Origin: MGML01 sp034416335
GTDB taxonomy: Bacteria > Chloroflexota > Dehalococcoidia > Dehalococcoidales > UBA2162
Length of the DNA: 64,000 nucleotides
Reading direction: 5' to 3'
NCBI GenBank assembly: GCA_034416335.1
Contig: DAOULV010000001.1
Location: forward strand, 62,001-126,000
The notes beneath the pieces were generated by a model. That model was given only the letters and a program-made list of their open reading frames with translations, was not told the DNA's origin and ran no database searches. Shown here in pieces: positions 1 to 8,412 of the stretch (position 1 is its first letter; each line of letters starts with the position of its first letter). Position numbers and translations under genes: made by a program.

Positions 1-71
1 TATTTCGTATCAGCCATAAAATATTTACTCCTTATAAAAATAAGTCAGCTCTTTTTATTTCCCGGCCGGAT

Positions 72-383
72 TCAGTTAGACAGCCTCAGTAGTTCCTCCA
101 CCTCATCCGGCTGGACCGAGAGCTCCGCTATTTTATTGGTTTTTTCCTTCCCGCATTTAAGGCACCTGTGGACTATCTGGAAACCCTTGCCCGGGTGGAA
201 TACCAACCCTACCGGTTTCATCAGTCCGGCACATATCTCTTTTCTGTCGCCGGGGATAACATCCACGTGCTTTGAATAAAGGCAAAAAGGACAGTGATTA
301 CGATAACTACCGTTTGTCAGCGGCAGTACTTCACTGCCGCAATTATCACAGGTAAAACCCGCGTTTTCTTTTCTTCTGCTCAT
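72..383 (-). CDS. RNHCP domain zinc-ribbon protein
   Basis: This 103-residue protein carries the RNHCP signature at residues 28-32, which names the RNHCP domain family of small predicted metal-binding proteins. Four cysteine pairs or single cysteines are visible (C12/C15, C31/C34, C51, C74/C77), consistent with two zinc knuckles. The family has no established biochemical role. The ATG at 383 is preceded by a weak GGGAG about 8 bases upstream. It is transcribed leftwards and stands alone; the upstream gene on the same strand (carboxylesterase) ends 326 bases away. Confidence 0.8.
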   Translation of the reverse strand: MSRRKENAGFTCDNCGSEVLPLTNGSYRNHCPFCLYSKHVDVIPGDRKEICAGLMKPVGLVFHPGKGFQIVHRCLKCGKEKTNKIAELSVQPDEVEELLRLSN

Positions 384-709
384 TCCCTGAACTCCCGCGT
401 CCGAATTTTTCAGACAAAGGAGTCAGGGTTCCGTTTACTCTCCCCTGAGGTCCCGGGCTTGACCGGACTATTGACAGATTCACCGTCCCGATTTCGTCGG
501 AACGATTACTTCCGGTTCCTGCTTCATCGGGGCGTCTTTCATCCCCGAATCCGGACCTCGACCGGCTTTAGTTCCTGTGCCGGCCACTGTAAGGCGGTAT
601 TAATCACCTTCCACCGGTATGTGTATGTCCGATCTCACCGGCATAGCGCCGTCCCCTGCGGGTTATGAGCGAAGACTGTTTTTATCTCTTATCATATTCC
701 TCCGATATG
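384..709. other. Intergenic stretch with REP-like cruciform
   Basis: No convincing coding region is seen. Bases from about 491 to 535 form a two-step inverted repeat: CCCGAT pairs with ATCGGG on the outside, and CGGAA pairs with TTCCG inside. This resembles remnants of the REP-like elements found elsewhere in the window. Open frames across it lack ribosome binding sites. Confidence 0.4.
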
Positions 710-2284
710 TTATGTAAAATCATCTTCTACCCGGATTTCACCGGTAAAGAAGTCAGTTATAGCTTCCCAGGCACGGCGTTCCTCGTCGTAAGGAGCAGCC
801 TCCGGATGCGAATCTTCACCGAAGACCATCGTGTTTCTGTTCCGACCGTAAGGCAGCCATTTACCGAGACTCTCGCAGGAAGGGTCTCCGGTCCGTGCAA
901 ACGCCAGCCAGGCATCCTGCATATTATCTGACAGCCTGTGCGCGGCAGGTCCGGAACCGTGAAATTCCGGGATACATGTCCCGAATACAAATCCGATATC
1001 GAGAGAATGCGTTGCACCTAGCATACCGCCGAGAGCCGGCGATTTCCATGTAAACAGGTAATTATAGGTAGACGGATTATGCCGTGTCTGGGCGTCCACG
1101 AACTTGAGACACGGCATCCGGAACATACGATCCGTCTGAATCGCTTTCAACAGTTCTGGAACGGCAATTTCAGCCCCCCGTGCCGAACGCGCAGCCCGGT
1201 AGGCATCCACCAGCCCAAGGGCATATCCGGACGGGAGATAGTACTCGAGCCGTCTAAATAATCCGGGCTCGTCCAGGTGCGGCAGTCCGGTATCCATCAT
1301 ACAGAGCAGTGTCCACTCCTCGAGGTTCGTACCGGCAATAACCTTCACTCCGGCAGCGGAACCTTTCTTTATCGACTCGACAGGTATCTCGGGGATCGTT
1401 TTACCGTCGATAACCGGAGCGGTGACCGTAATCCGCATTTCCTCTTCTTCTTTTCGCGCAAACCGTCTTTTCAGTTCCTGGTTTGCTTCGAGGAGCCGTT
1501 CTACCGGCAGGTTCATTATTGCATCGGTATCGTCGGCTTTAAGACTGAAGTATTCGAGAAATCTTCCGGAAATCATAACTCCGGCATCCAGCAGTGAAAC
1601 GGTGCTGCCAACGCCGCTCTCGAGAATCGCCTTGTGAATCAGTCCTTTTGCTTCCGGCATCGCCAGGAGACAGCCGATACTCATCGCCCCGGCAGATTCA
1701 CCGAACACCATTACGTTATCGGGATCACCGCCAAAAGCCGATATGTTATCGCGAACCCAGCGTAAAGCGGCAATCTGGTCGAGTAAACCCTCGTTGCCAG
1801 TGGAAGGTATTCTGCCGCCGGTAACCTCGTCCAGGTTGAGGAAACCCAGCAGGCCGAGACGGTAGTTGATGCTGACTATAACTGCGTTTCCACGCGATGC
1901 CAGCTTCGCACCGTCCGAAAGAGGTTCCGAACCCGAGCCCATATTGAAGGCCCCTCCGTGTATCCATACCATTACCGGCCGGCGTGCATCGTCCAGTCCC
2001 GGACTCCAGATATTCAGGTAAAGGCAATCCTCGGACTGTTGCTGCACGATACGCATTGCATCGAGTGCCGGATTGGGCATCAAGGTCTGGGGGGCGATAG
2101 GACCGAACTCTTTTGCCGGCCTGACACCGCTCCAGGATTCGGGCGGCTGCGGTGTCATCCATCGCAACTTACCCACTGGCGGCGCGGCATAAGGTACACC
2201 TTTGAAAACATACAGGTCTTCCTGAAATGTACCCTCGATTTTTCCCGATGCGGTTTCAGCGATAATCTGCGATTTCCCGGTCAT
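710..2284 (-). CDS. Type B carboxylesterase (alpha/beta hydrolase)
   Basis: A 524-residue serine esterase of the carboxylesterase type B / p-nitrobenzyl esterase family, at full family length. It would hydrolyse carboxylic esters. The oxyanion-hole HGG is at residues 109-111, the nucleophile elbow GESAG at 195-199 (Ser197), and the family EDCLYLNIW block at about 85-93. A candidate acid Glu lies in the GTNLEEW segment and the catalytic His in the GATHS segment. No signal peptide is evident, so it is probably cytoplasmic. The ATG has a strong AAAGGAG site 6-7 bases upstream. It is monocistronic with a long AT-rich, repeat-bearing region upstream. Substrate unknown. Confidence 0.92.
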   Translation of the reverse strand: MTGKSQIIAETASGKIEGTFQEDLYVFKGVPYAAPPVGKLRWMTPQPPESWSGVRPAKEFGPIAPQTLMPNPALDAMRIVQQQSEDCLYLNIWSPGLDDARRPVMVWIHGGAFNMGSGSEPLSDGAKLASRGNAVIVSINYRLGLLGFLNLDEVTGGRIPSTGNEGLLDQIAALRWVRDNISAFGGDPDNVMVFGESAGAMSIGCLLAMPEAKGLIHKAILESGVGSTVSLLDAGVMISGRFLEYFSLKADDTDAIMNLPVERLLEANQELKRRFARKEEEEMRITVTAPVIDGKTIPEIPVESIKKGSAAGVKVIAGTNLEEWTLLCMMDTGLPHLDEPGLFRRLEYYLPSGYALGLVDAYRAARSARGAEIAVPELLKAIQTDRMFRMPCLKFVDAQTRHNPSTYNYLFTWKSPALGGMLGATHSLDIGFVFGTCIPEFHGSGPAAHRLSDNMQDAWLAFARTGDPSCESLGKWLPYGRNRNTMVFGEDSHPEAAPYDEERRAWEAITDFFTGEIRVEDDFT

Positions 2285-2419
2285 ACGTATCTCCTTTCAG
2301 TGCGGAAGGATTGCATGGTAAAACCTGCTGATAGACACTTTAGTCGGGAAAACATGGCTTGTCAAGAATAAAAGTTAAAGGTTCTGTTTACATTTGGTCG
2401 GTAGTATTTACCTCACCCC

Positions 2420-2650
2420 CCGCCTGCCAAAGTCTTGTACGGCGGGCAGGCCTGACCCCTCTCCAGCCAGAACCATTGATAATAGTTGATGGTCACTCCT
2501 GGCTGGAGAGGGGAGTTAAGATGAGAGGGGACTTCGCCCCCTCTCAAAAATACTTTCCCCCTTTCACGCAAACTAATCTTTACTGTTCAATCAGGGTACT
2601 GCGTGAGAGGGGGATACAGGGGGTGAGTACAATAACAACCAAAACCGAAT
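2420..2650. repeat. Modular hairpin repeat, copy 1
   Basis: This is the longest copy of a dispersed intergenic element. Hairpin a has 15-base perfect arms (2456-2470 with 2499-2513). Hairpin b is GAGAGGGG at 2523-2530 with its complement at 2538-2545. Hairpin c has 14-base arms (2557-2570 with 2600-2613) with one G-T pair. A tail of the form GGATACAGGGGG followed later by CAACCAAAA closes it. Related copies lie near 22160, 29540 and 40400. No ORF is associated, so it is MITE-like or an exported RNA-level structure; function unknown. Confidence 0.75.
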
Positions 2651-3133
2651 AGTACCAAGCAAAAAGAGTTATCTAAATGGAAATGAATTGGTCGGGATTG
2701 GCTGCCTGTGGAACAGTCTTAAACCCGACCGGGAGAAGCGGGTGCTGTATTCTTGCAGCTCACAAACGCTTAAATACCAACCATACATCCGCTTAAGCCG
2801 ACTCTCCGAATGGAGCATATCAACCGTGTGTTTAGCCGGCTAATCGATGTCCATTAAAGGCAACATACCCTCGGAACATCATATTTATCATAATTGAAAT
2901 CTTTTAAATGTGTCAAGTCTGTTGTGCTTTTCGATATTTTACTCAATTGCGTGGCAACTTTTTCACACTTCCGCCGTTATTTTTTACCAGCTTTTTCGTC
3001 CAATCCCAATGTTGTCAGCCTCGTAGAGTTAAGGTTCACAGGTCTTTAGCAGAACAATCCTGCTGTAAAGTGAAGTATTTTTAGCTTTAGCAAAAAAGTA
3101 TCCGGATGATGGCAGAAGCATAACCTTGAATTA
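2651..3133. other. Non-coding, hairpin-rich intergenic region
   Basis: No protein gene is supported here. On the minus strand, a promoter at 2887-2916 would transcribe leftwards into a region with a GGTCGGG/CCCGACC hairpin (about 2690-2732) and an AGCCG/CGGCT stem enclosing a CTCC-ATTC-GGAG hairpin (about 2795-2850). A 50-codon open frame without a good ribosome site is the only coding possibility. It may be the leader of the distant esterase gene or a small RNA. Confidence 0.35.
2887..2916 (-). promoter_or_regulatory. Minus-strand sigma-70-type promoter
   Basis: Read on the minus strand, TTGACA (2916-2911) is followed after 18 bases by TATGAT (2892-2887). The predicted start of transcription is near 2880. 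No obvious gene starts directly downstream; the carboxylesterase starts about 600 bases further on. Confidence 0.5.
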
Positions 3134-3162
3134 TTGACAAACAGATATGGAATAGATACACT
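3134..3162 (+). promoter_or_regulatory. Promoter of the substrate-binding protein transcript
   Basis: TTGACA at 3134-3139 is followed after 17 bases by TACACT at 3157-3162. The same -35/-10 pair with the same spacing precedes the gene at 22899. Transcription from about 3169 would give a leader of roughly 270 bases before the lipoprotein gene. Confidence 0.55.
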
Positions 3163-3198
3163 TGTGCCATCGAGCACCTTCTTGTTCAAGAGGTGATT

Positions 3199-3345
3199 AT
3201 GATGAAAAAAGGGCATCTGATTTGCCGGAGGTGGCGGCAGTCTTCAGCGCCCTTTTGCATTTCCAGAGAAAATATTCTCCTCAATTTATATATCGAGTCA
3301 AGCTATCTGAAACACGAGGAGGTGATGCCTTATGGAAGCGGATGA
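3199..3345 (+). CDS. Possible leader ORF (48 aa)
   Basis: A small open frame of 48 codons starts with a double ATG behind AGAGGTG at good spacing, inside the predicted leader of the substrate-binding protein mRNA. It overlaps a second, 10-codon frame (3332-3364) that has a near-perfect GGAGGTGA site 6 bases before its ATG. Neither peptide resembles a family I recognise. They may be regulatory upstream ORFs or chance ribosome-binding matches. Confidence 0.25.
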   Translation: MMKKGHLICRRWRQSSAPFCISRENILLNLYIESSYLKHEEVMPYGSG

Positions 3346-3439
3346 TTCGGCCCGTCGTTTCTGACGGACAAGAAAAAGCACAGATATACTAACCATCTGG
3401 CATATATTTGCTGTGTTGAAAGAGGAGGTAAAACCCTTA

Positions 3440-5182
3440 ATGATAAAAAAAGTTGTATGGTTGATTATGAGCTGCTTGATGGTATTAGCCCTTATAATAT
3501 CATCCTGCGGCACAGGTGAAGAGGCAGAAAAAGAACAGGAAACAACCAGCGTATCGCCCGAGACTCCAAAACTAGGCGGTACTATTATTTCAACAGGTGG
3601 CGACATAAGTCCCATTGATCCCACCACTGCTCAGGCTATTCGTGTAGGACACATGATGTTTACAAGTAATGAGCTTATCCAGGGAGACTGGACGAAAGGC
3701 CCTGCCGGCACCGGACAGACTGCCATGGATTGGGGATTCCTCGGCGATATCTCGTTACTCTCAGGAGAACTGTGCGAAAACTGGGAACTGCCTGACGACG
3801 AGACTATCATTTATAATCTCCGTCACGGAATTCATTACCAGGACAGAGCGCCGGCAAATGGTCGTGAATTGACTGCCGACGATGTCGTCTGGAACATAGA
3901 TTACCAGTTTAATTATGAGGGTTGCTGGCAGGCTATGTCCTATCCGCCGGGCAACTCGAGAAGACCAACATCATGGCGAGCACTTGATAGATATACTGTT
4001 GAAGTTAAAGTGCCGGTGGATGCACAGGCAATCATGTTGCTGGAAATCGGCGATAACCTTTACACCAACCCGCCCGAATGCTGGACAGAGGGTGACGGCT
4101 GGCAGGACTGGTCGGAAGTCGTCGGCTCCGGTCCGTTCGTATTAAGTGATTACGTCGTCGGTAGTTCCATTACCTACACCAAGCATCCGAATTACTTTGA
4201 ATTCGATCCGTTGCATCCCGAAAACCGCCTGCCTTATATCGATACTCTCAAATTATTGATTATACCTGACAGGTCTTCCCTGCTTTCATCATTCCGTACC
4301 GGGAATATCGACGTTATGCGCGGTTTCGGCGCGGCTACTATTGAGGAAGCCGAAGATGTGATGAAACGGTGCCCGGATGTGCAGTATCATAAAAGGCTGG
4401 GCAACGCCAGTGTAGCCGGAATGAGAATCGATAAACCCGAGCTTCCTTTCCACGACCTGCGGGTAAGACAGGCGATGAACCTGGCGGTAAATCAGGAGGA
4501 AATTCTCAATGACTACCTTAAAGGCCAGGGAGTCCTCCTGGGCTATCCATATATCCCCAGTTTTGAAAAATTCTTCACTCCTCTTGATGAAATGCCCGAA
4601 GAAGTCCGGATGCTGTTCGAATATAATCCCGAAAAAGCGAAGCAGCTTCTGACCGAAGCCGGTTATCCCGACGGATTCAAGACAACGATTGATTGCCAGG
4701 CTGCTTCCGCCGATGAGGTCTCTCTAATCAAGGCTTACCTCGAAGCGGTCGGAATCGACATGGAAATCCAGACGATGGAAACCGGTGCATTTTTCGGTCT
4801 GTGGGCTGGAAGAGGACATGAAGAAATGATCTACGCTCCTCTCGTTGGACTCTGGGCTCCTTTTGAACAACTCTGTACCAAGAAGGGTATGTATTCGAAC
4901 GTGGCTTACATAGACGACCCGTATTACGAAGAAGTTGGTAAAGTTATCGGCGCGGACATGGCCAAGAATCCCGATAAATATTTCAAGACCATGAAAGACG
5001 CCGGTGTGTACGAACTTGCTTCAGCCTGGGGAATCTGGTTCCCCGCCCGCTATTCATATAACATGTGGTGGCCCTGGTTACAGAATTCCTACGGCGTAAG
5101 CTGGGGAGGCTGGGCAAATACCGAAGACCTGTATAAATACTTCTGGGTCGACGAAAGTATGAAGACTGGTATGGGCTACTAG
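3440..5182 (+). CDS. ABC transporter substrate-binding lipoprotein, family 5 (OppA/DppA-like)
   Basis: A 580-residue extracytoplasmic solute-binding protein of the peptide/nickel/opine class (SBP_bac_5). The N-terminus has a basic start, a hydrophobic stretch and a lipobox ending in IISSC, so it should be a membrane-anchored lipoprotein. A mature-domain start resembling GGTIIS and the conserved YNLRHGIHYQD and TADDVVW segments support the family. I chose ATG 3440 because AGAGGAGG lies just upstream; the longer open frame from 3413 lacks a site and would spoil the signal peptide. No permease or ATPase genes are adjacent, so it is an orphan receptor here. A clear terminator follows. Ligand unknown. 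Confidence 0.9.
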   Translation: MIKKVVWLIMSCLMVLALIISSCGTGEEAEKEQETTSVSPETPKLGGTIISTGGDISPIDPTTAQAIRVGHMMFTSNELIQGDWTKGPAGTGQTAMDWGFLGDISLLSGELCENWELPDDETIIYNLRHGIHYQDRAPANGRELTADDVVWNIDYQFNYEGCWQAMSYPPGNSRRPTSWRALDRYTVEVKVPVDAQAIMLLEIGDNLYTNPPECWTEGDGWQDWSEVVGSGPFVLSDYVVGSSITYTKHPNYFEFDPLHPENRLPYIDTLKLLIIPDRSSLLSSFRTGNIDVMRGFGAATIEEAEDVMKRCPDVQYHKRLGNASVAGMRIDKPELPFHDLRVRQAMNLAVNQEEILNDYLKGQGVLLGYPYIPSFEKFFTPLDEMPEEVRMLFEYNPEKAKQLLTEAGYPDGFKTTIDCQAASADEVSLIKAYLEAVGIDMEIQTMETGAFFGLWAGRGHEEMIYAPLVGLWAPFEQLCTKKGMYSNVAYIDDPYYEEVGKVIGADMAKNPDKYFKTMKDAGVYELASAWGIWFPARYSYNMWWPWLQNSYGVSWGGWANTEDLYKYFWVDESMKTGMGY

Positions 5183-5201
5183 ACCTGAATCTGGATTGGA
5201 T

Positions 5202-5233
5202 AAAGGCGGACATCAGTCCGCCTTTATTTTTTT
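5202..5233 (+). terminator. Intrinsic terminator after the lipoprotein gene
   Basis: AAAGGCGGAC, a 4-base loop and GTCCGCCTTT form a perfect 10-base-pair stem followed by a T-rich tail (ATTTTTTT), a textbook rho-independent terminator. Confidence 0.93.
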
Positions 5234-5257
5234 ACACATACTATTATTTCAGGCCTG

Positions 5258-6271
5258 TCATTTAATTTCCTGTACCAGCTTTATCATCAGATTACCCACT
5301 TTCCGGGTATCGAAGTAAGCAAACGCGCTGCCGTCCTGAGTCTTCCCGCTGAAAACAACCTGCACTCCCCTGTACACAAGTCTGGACGTCTCCCTCTCAA
5401 GGTCATCTACAGTGAAGTCAAGGCTATAAGCGCCTTCACTTCGCCTGGTCAGGAATTCTCCGTATGTTGTCTCTTTTTCAAGAGACTGGGCGAATTCATA
5501 AGCCACCGGGCCTATCATCGCCGTCCTTGTCCTTACCCTGACCGCTGTCCCGGTTAAACCATGTACTTTGAAGTCCGGTGACACGCTGCTGTCGAGCATT
5601 ACCTCAGGCTGCATTTCGGTTATATCCAGGGATTGATAGTATTCGATCGCCTTGTCCAGGTCTCCGGTTGCCACGCCCATGCCCCGGAACTGCCAGTCAC
5701 TTACCAGAGGGTGCGCCCTGCTGTGCGCCTGCCACTTTCTGTGCCATTCTTCCGGCATCGGTCGGAACGAAAGCCAGATGCCGCCGTATTTAGTGGTACC
5801 GAGGTAGTTTTCTATAATCTTGCCTGTATCGGCGCGCGTCAGATTCATAATATCCTCGCAACCCTTAGCGAACAGGGCGGCGGTCTCTTTCTCCGGATCG
5901 GGCAGATTGAAACAGATATGGCTGATGCCCTCGCCATACTCTCTGAAAAAATCGTCGTTGAAACCGTCACCTTCAGGGCGACCGCGGATGCCCTCAATCA
6001 CCAGCGACCCTATCTGTATATTGGCAAAAACCCTGTTGACAACTAACGCATCCGAGGGCGGTCTCCTCGGAGGATTGACGCGAGGTTTGCCGTAAACGGT
6101 CATATTGCGGGGTAAAGGCTCTTCTTCAGGCAAACCCGGGACAGGGTTCGTTGCATTCGGACCCAACGTACCGATATTCACTCCTATGCCTATGGACGCA
6201 TAGTAAGTGGTAATCTCATCCAGGTCATTGACTACCAGCCCTACATGATCGAATTCCCAGTCATTTTTCAC
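5258..6271 (-). CDS. Double VOC (glyoxalase/bleomycin-resistance fold) protein
   Basis: A 337-residue protein with two vicinal-oxygen-chelate modules, roughly residues 6-140 and 190-335. Each opens with a typical strand (FDHVGLVV and FRGMGVA) followed by an acidic DLD-x-I/A-x-x-Y helix. The family includes extradiol dioxygenases, methylmalonyl-CoA epimerases and glyoxalases; which reaction occurs here cannot be told. It starts with GTG at 6271, behind GGAGGAG. It lies 32 bases downstream of an SDR gene on the same strand, suggesting a two-gene operon. Confidence 0.8.
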   Translation of the reverse strand: MKNDWEFDHVGLVVNDLDEITTYYASIGIGVNIGTLGPNATNPVPGLPEEEPLPRNMTVYGKPRVNPPRRPPSDALVVNRVFANIQIGSLVIEGIRGRPEGDGFNDDFFREYGEGISHICFNLPDPEKETAALFAKGCEDIMNLTRADTGKIIENYLGTTKYGGIWLSFRPMPEEWHRKWQAHSRAHPLVSDWQFRGMGVATGDLDKAIEYYQSLDITEMQPEVMLDSSVSPDFKVHGLTGTAVRVRTRTAMIGPVAYEFAQSLEKETTYGEFLTRRSEGAYSLDFTVDDLERETSRLVYRGVQVVFSGKTQDGSAFAYFDTRKVGNLMIKLVQEIK

Positions 6272-6303
6272 TCGTAATTCTCCTCCATTTTACTTACCAT
6301 AGA

Positions 6304-7113
6304 TTAAATCATTGTGATTCCCCCACCAACCGGAATAGTAACACCGGTAATATATCGGGACGCATCCGAAGCCAGGAAAACAGCCACGTCGGCGACATCG
6401 CCGGCATCACCCATCCTGCCAAGCGGTATGGTATTTACCCTGTCGGAGCCGCCGGCCCTGGGATGAGGTTTCCCATCGTCATTAACGCTGCCGTCAACAC
6501 CGACGAATCCAAAATCAGTAGCTATAAGACCGGGAGCAACGGCATTACAGCGAACGTTATAAGGTCCAAGGTCGAGGGCAACCCATCCCGTCAGGTGCCT
6601 TATCCCTATCTTTGCTATGCCGTACACGGACAGGCGTCCCATCTGGTAAGCCGCCGATGACGACCAGTTTATTATGCTGCCTTTTTTCTGCTCGGCCATT
6701 ATTTTACCCGCCGCCTGGCAGCAGAGGAGGACGCTGTTGAGGTTTATATCCAGCCCCCTGTCCCACAACTCACGGGTCATCTCCAGAAACGGCGCGCTTG
6801 AAGGAACGCCGGCGACATTCGCCAGGATGTCTACCGTGCCGAACTCCTGCGCCGTCTTTTTAAACAGGTTGTCCACTTCATTTTCTCTGGTAACATCGGC
6901 CTGAATGGCAATGGAACGTCTCCCCAGTTTCCTGACTTCTTCTGCCGTGCCTTCCAGGTCCCAGTTGTCTCCTTTAACGATTAAGTCAGAAACAGCAACG
7001 TCGGCACCGGCTTCGGCAAAAGCCAGTGCTGTAGCCCTGCCCATCCCCAGGACGCCGCCGGCTCCCGTCACCACAGCTACTCTTCCTTCAAGGGAAAATT
7101 TAGAAAGACTCAT
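6304..7113 (-). CDS. SDR family NAD(P)-dependent oxidoreductase
   Basis: A 269-residue classical short-chain dehydrogenase/reductase, similar to 3-oxoacyl-ACP reductase-like SDRs. The cofactor loop TGAGGVLGMG is at residues 16-25, a slightly expanded form of TGxxxGxG. NVAG is at about 99-102, the catalytic serine region at 150-153 and the YxxxK pair at Tyr164/Lys168. It should oxidise or reduce a hydroxyl/keto group with NAD(P)H. An AAGGAGGG site precedes the ATG. It is the first gene of a probable pair with the VOC protein downstream. Substrate unknown. Confidence 0.9.
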   Translation of the reverse strand: MSLSKFSLEGRVAVVTGAGGVLGMGRATALAFAEAGADVAVSDLIVKGDNWDLEGTAEEVRKLGRRSIAIQADVTRENEVDNLFKKTAQEFGTVDILANVAGVPSSAPFLEMTRELWDRGLDINLNSVLLCCQAAGKIMAEQKKGSIINWSSSAAYQMGRLSVYGIAKIGIRHLTGWVALDLGPYNVRCNAVAPGLIATDFGFVGVDGSVNDDGKPHPRAGGSDRVNTIPLGRMGDAGDVADVAVFLASDASRYITGVTIPVGGGITMI

Positions 7114-7333
7114 ACTCTACCCTCCTTACAATTCCGAATGCAATCAATCCGTTAAAAATCTATGGTCGGAATAAGTATTGTACCGCAACGGGTGGAGATG
7201 TGAAAGCTGCCTATTTACTGTCCCAGTTAATATTAACGACGATACAGTATTATTTCCATAAGGGGTATTGAAATGGACGATAAACAGGCATAAAATTGGG
7301 TCGCCTTACACTACTTACAAGGAGGAGCTAACC

Positions 7334-7795
7334 ATGGCAGAATCAAAATACGGGAAGTATATCATCAGCGGAGTACCGGAAAAAGAAAGGCAAAAAGTTG
7401 CCGAGATGTATAAAGGCAAAGGCGAGATGCCGGGGAAGATGCTGTTGTATACGGACGGAGAGTATAACCCGGGAGTCTATTATTTCACCACCCAGTGGGT
7501 ATACAGAACCTCGGAGGAAGGAATCCCCCCGATAAAACACGACCACAGCTATGATGAATACCTTGGATTTTTCGGCAGCGATACCGATAATCCCGAAGAT
7601 TTGTGCGGAGAAGTCGAACTGTCTATCGGCGATGAAAAACACACCATAACCGAGAGCTGTGTGGTCTTTATACCAAAGGGGGTCTCGCATTGTCCGATGA
7701 AATTCAAGAGGGTAGACAGACCTATTTTCTATTTCGCCACTACGCCCACATCCTCTTACAGTAAAGAGAATACGGAAAAATATGAAGATGAATAG
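7334..7795 (+). CDS. Cupin-fold conserved protein
   Basis: A 153-residue single-domain protein with a cupin pattern. His69, His71 and Glu75 form the first motif (HDHSYDE) and His119 lies in the second motif (IPKGVSH). These are the usual metal ligands of the cupin fold. The start at 7334 is set by a CAAGGAGGAGC site; the open frame extends further upstream without one. Such small cupins may be metal-dependent isomerases, dioxygenases or ligand-binding proteins; nothing here decides. It stands alone, divergent from the SDR/VOC pair. Confidence 0.75.
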   Translation: MAESKYGKYIISGVPEKERQKVAEMYKGKGEMPGKMLLYTDGEYNPGVYYFTTQWVYRTSEEGIPPIKHDHSYDEYLGFFGSDTDNPEDLCGEVELSIGDEKHTITESCVVFIPKGVSHCPMKFKRVDRPIFYFATTPTSSYSKENTEKYEDE

Positions 7796-7870
7796 TTTTC
7801 CCCGGGATGTACTTCTCCCTGAATAAATACCGCTGTCGATACCACAGGGGATTATACCTACCGCGTATCG

Positions 7871-8050
7871 GTGAAGAAACCCTTCGTTTTAGCCGGTGTT
7901 CGACTCTTCATTAATAACAACGGGTTAGTTCGTATCACCGGCGAGGGGGCTTATAACTTCCTTACGATGGTTCTACCGGGCAAACATCGGGATGTTTACC
8001 TGGACTTAAGAAGGAATCTTCCTGATAATAAGACCGATATCCTGTCTTAA
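7871..8050 (+). pseudogene. Small ORF or gene remnant
   Basis: A reading frame stays open from about 7823 to a stop at 8050, with a GTG at 7871 that would give 59 residues. There is no clear ribosome binding site, and the translation continues upstream of any good start. It may be the tail of a decayed gene, or simply chance. It is the only coding signal in the 271-base gap between the cupin gene and the ferredoxin gene. Confidence 0.25.
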
Positions 8051-8066
8051 TACCTGCGGTCCGCGG

Positions 8067-8411
8067 CTAAGCTCTCGGCACCCAGAGGACCTGCCGTGGT
8101 TTCTTTTTAAGTTCTTCGGCAAGCTCTTCTATCTTCCCGTACTTCATGCAGGCTGCCATACAAGTGCTGACGCAGGCAGGAGGCTTCCCTTCACGGGTGC
8201 GCGGCGCGCAGAGAATGCATAACTCTGTCGGAAACGGCAGGAAAGAAAGATAGGCTTTCTTGTTCGGCAGCTTCTGTTCGACTTCTATGACGCGTATTCC
8301 GCCCATACCCGCGGGCCACGTATATTCCTGGGCGCAGGCAACCTGGCAGGCGTAACAGCCGGTGCAGTACTCGTAATCTATCAGTAGACCGTATTCCGGA
8401 TTCTTTGCCAT
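8067..8411 (-). CDS. 4Fe-4S electron-transfer subunit of Mo oxidoreductase
   Basis: A 114-residue ferredoxin-like protein with a first cluster motif CxxCxxCxxxC at residues 16-26. A second set, CxxC followed about 10 residues later by CxxxCxxxC, is interrupted by an insertion as in DmsB/NrfC-type subunits. It can hold two [4Fe-4S] clusters, fewer than the four of typical DmsB proteins. It starts 1 base after the stop of the large molybdopterin subunit on the same strand, so the two are almost certainly co-translated as a complex. It would shuttle electrons to or from the Mo subunit; no membrane anchor gene is adjacent. Confidence 0.85.
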   Translation of the reverse strand: MAKNPEYGLLIDYEYCTGCYACQVACAQEYTWPAGMGGIRVIEVEQKLPNKKAYLSFLPFPTELCILCAPRTREGKPPACVSTCMAACMKYGKIEELAEELKKKPRQVLWVPRA

Positions 8412-8412
8412 T

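Noticed and set aside
294..668. ORF of 124 codons on the plus strand opposite the RNHCP gene
   Set aside because: No ribosome site, no family pattern, overlaps a better gene and a palindromic region.
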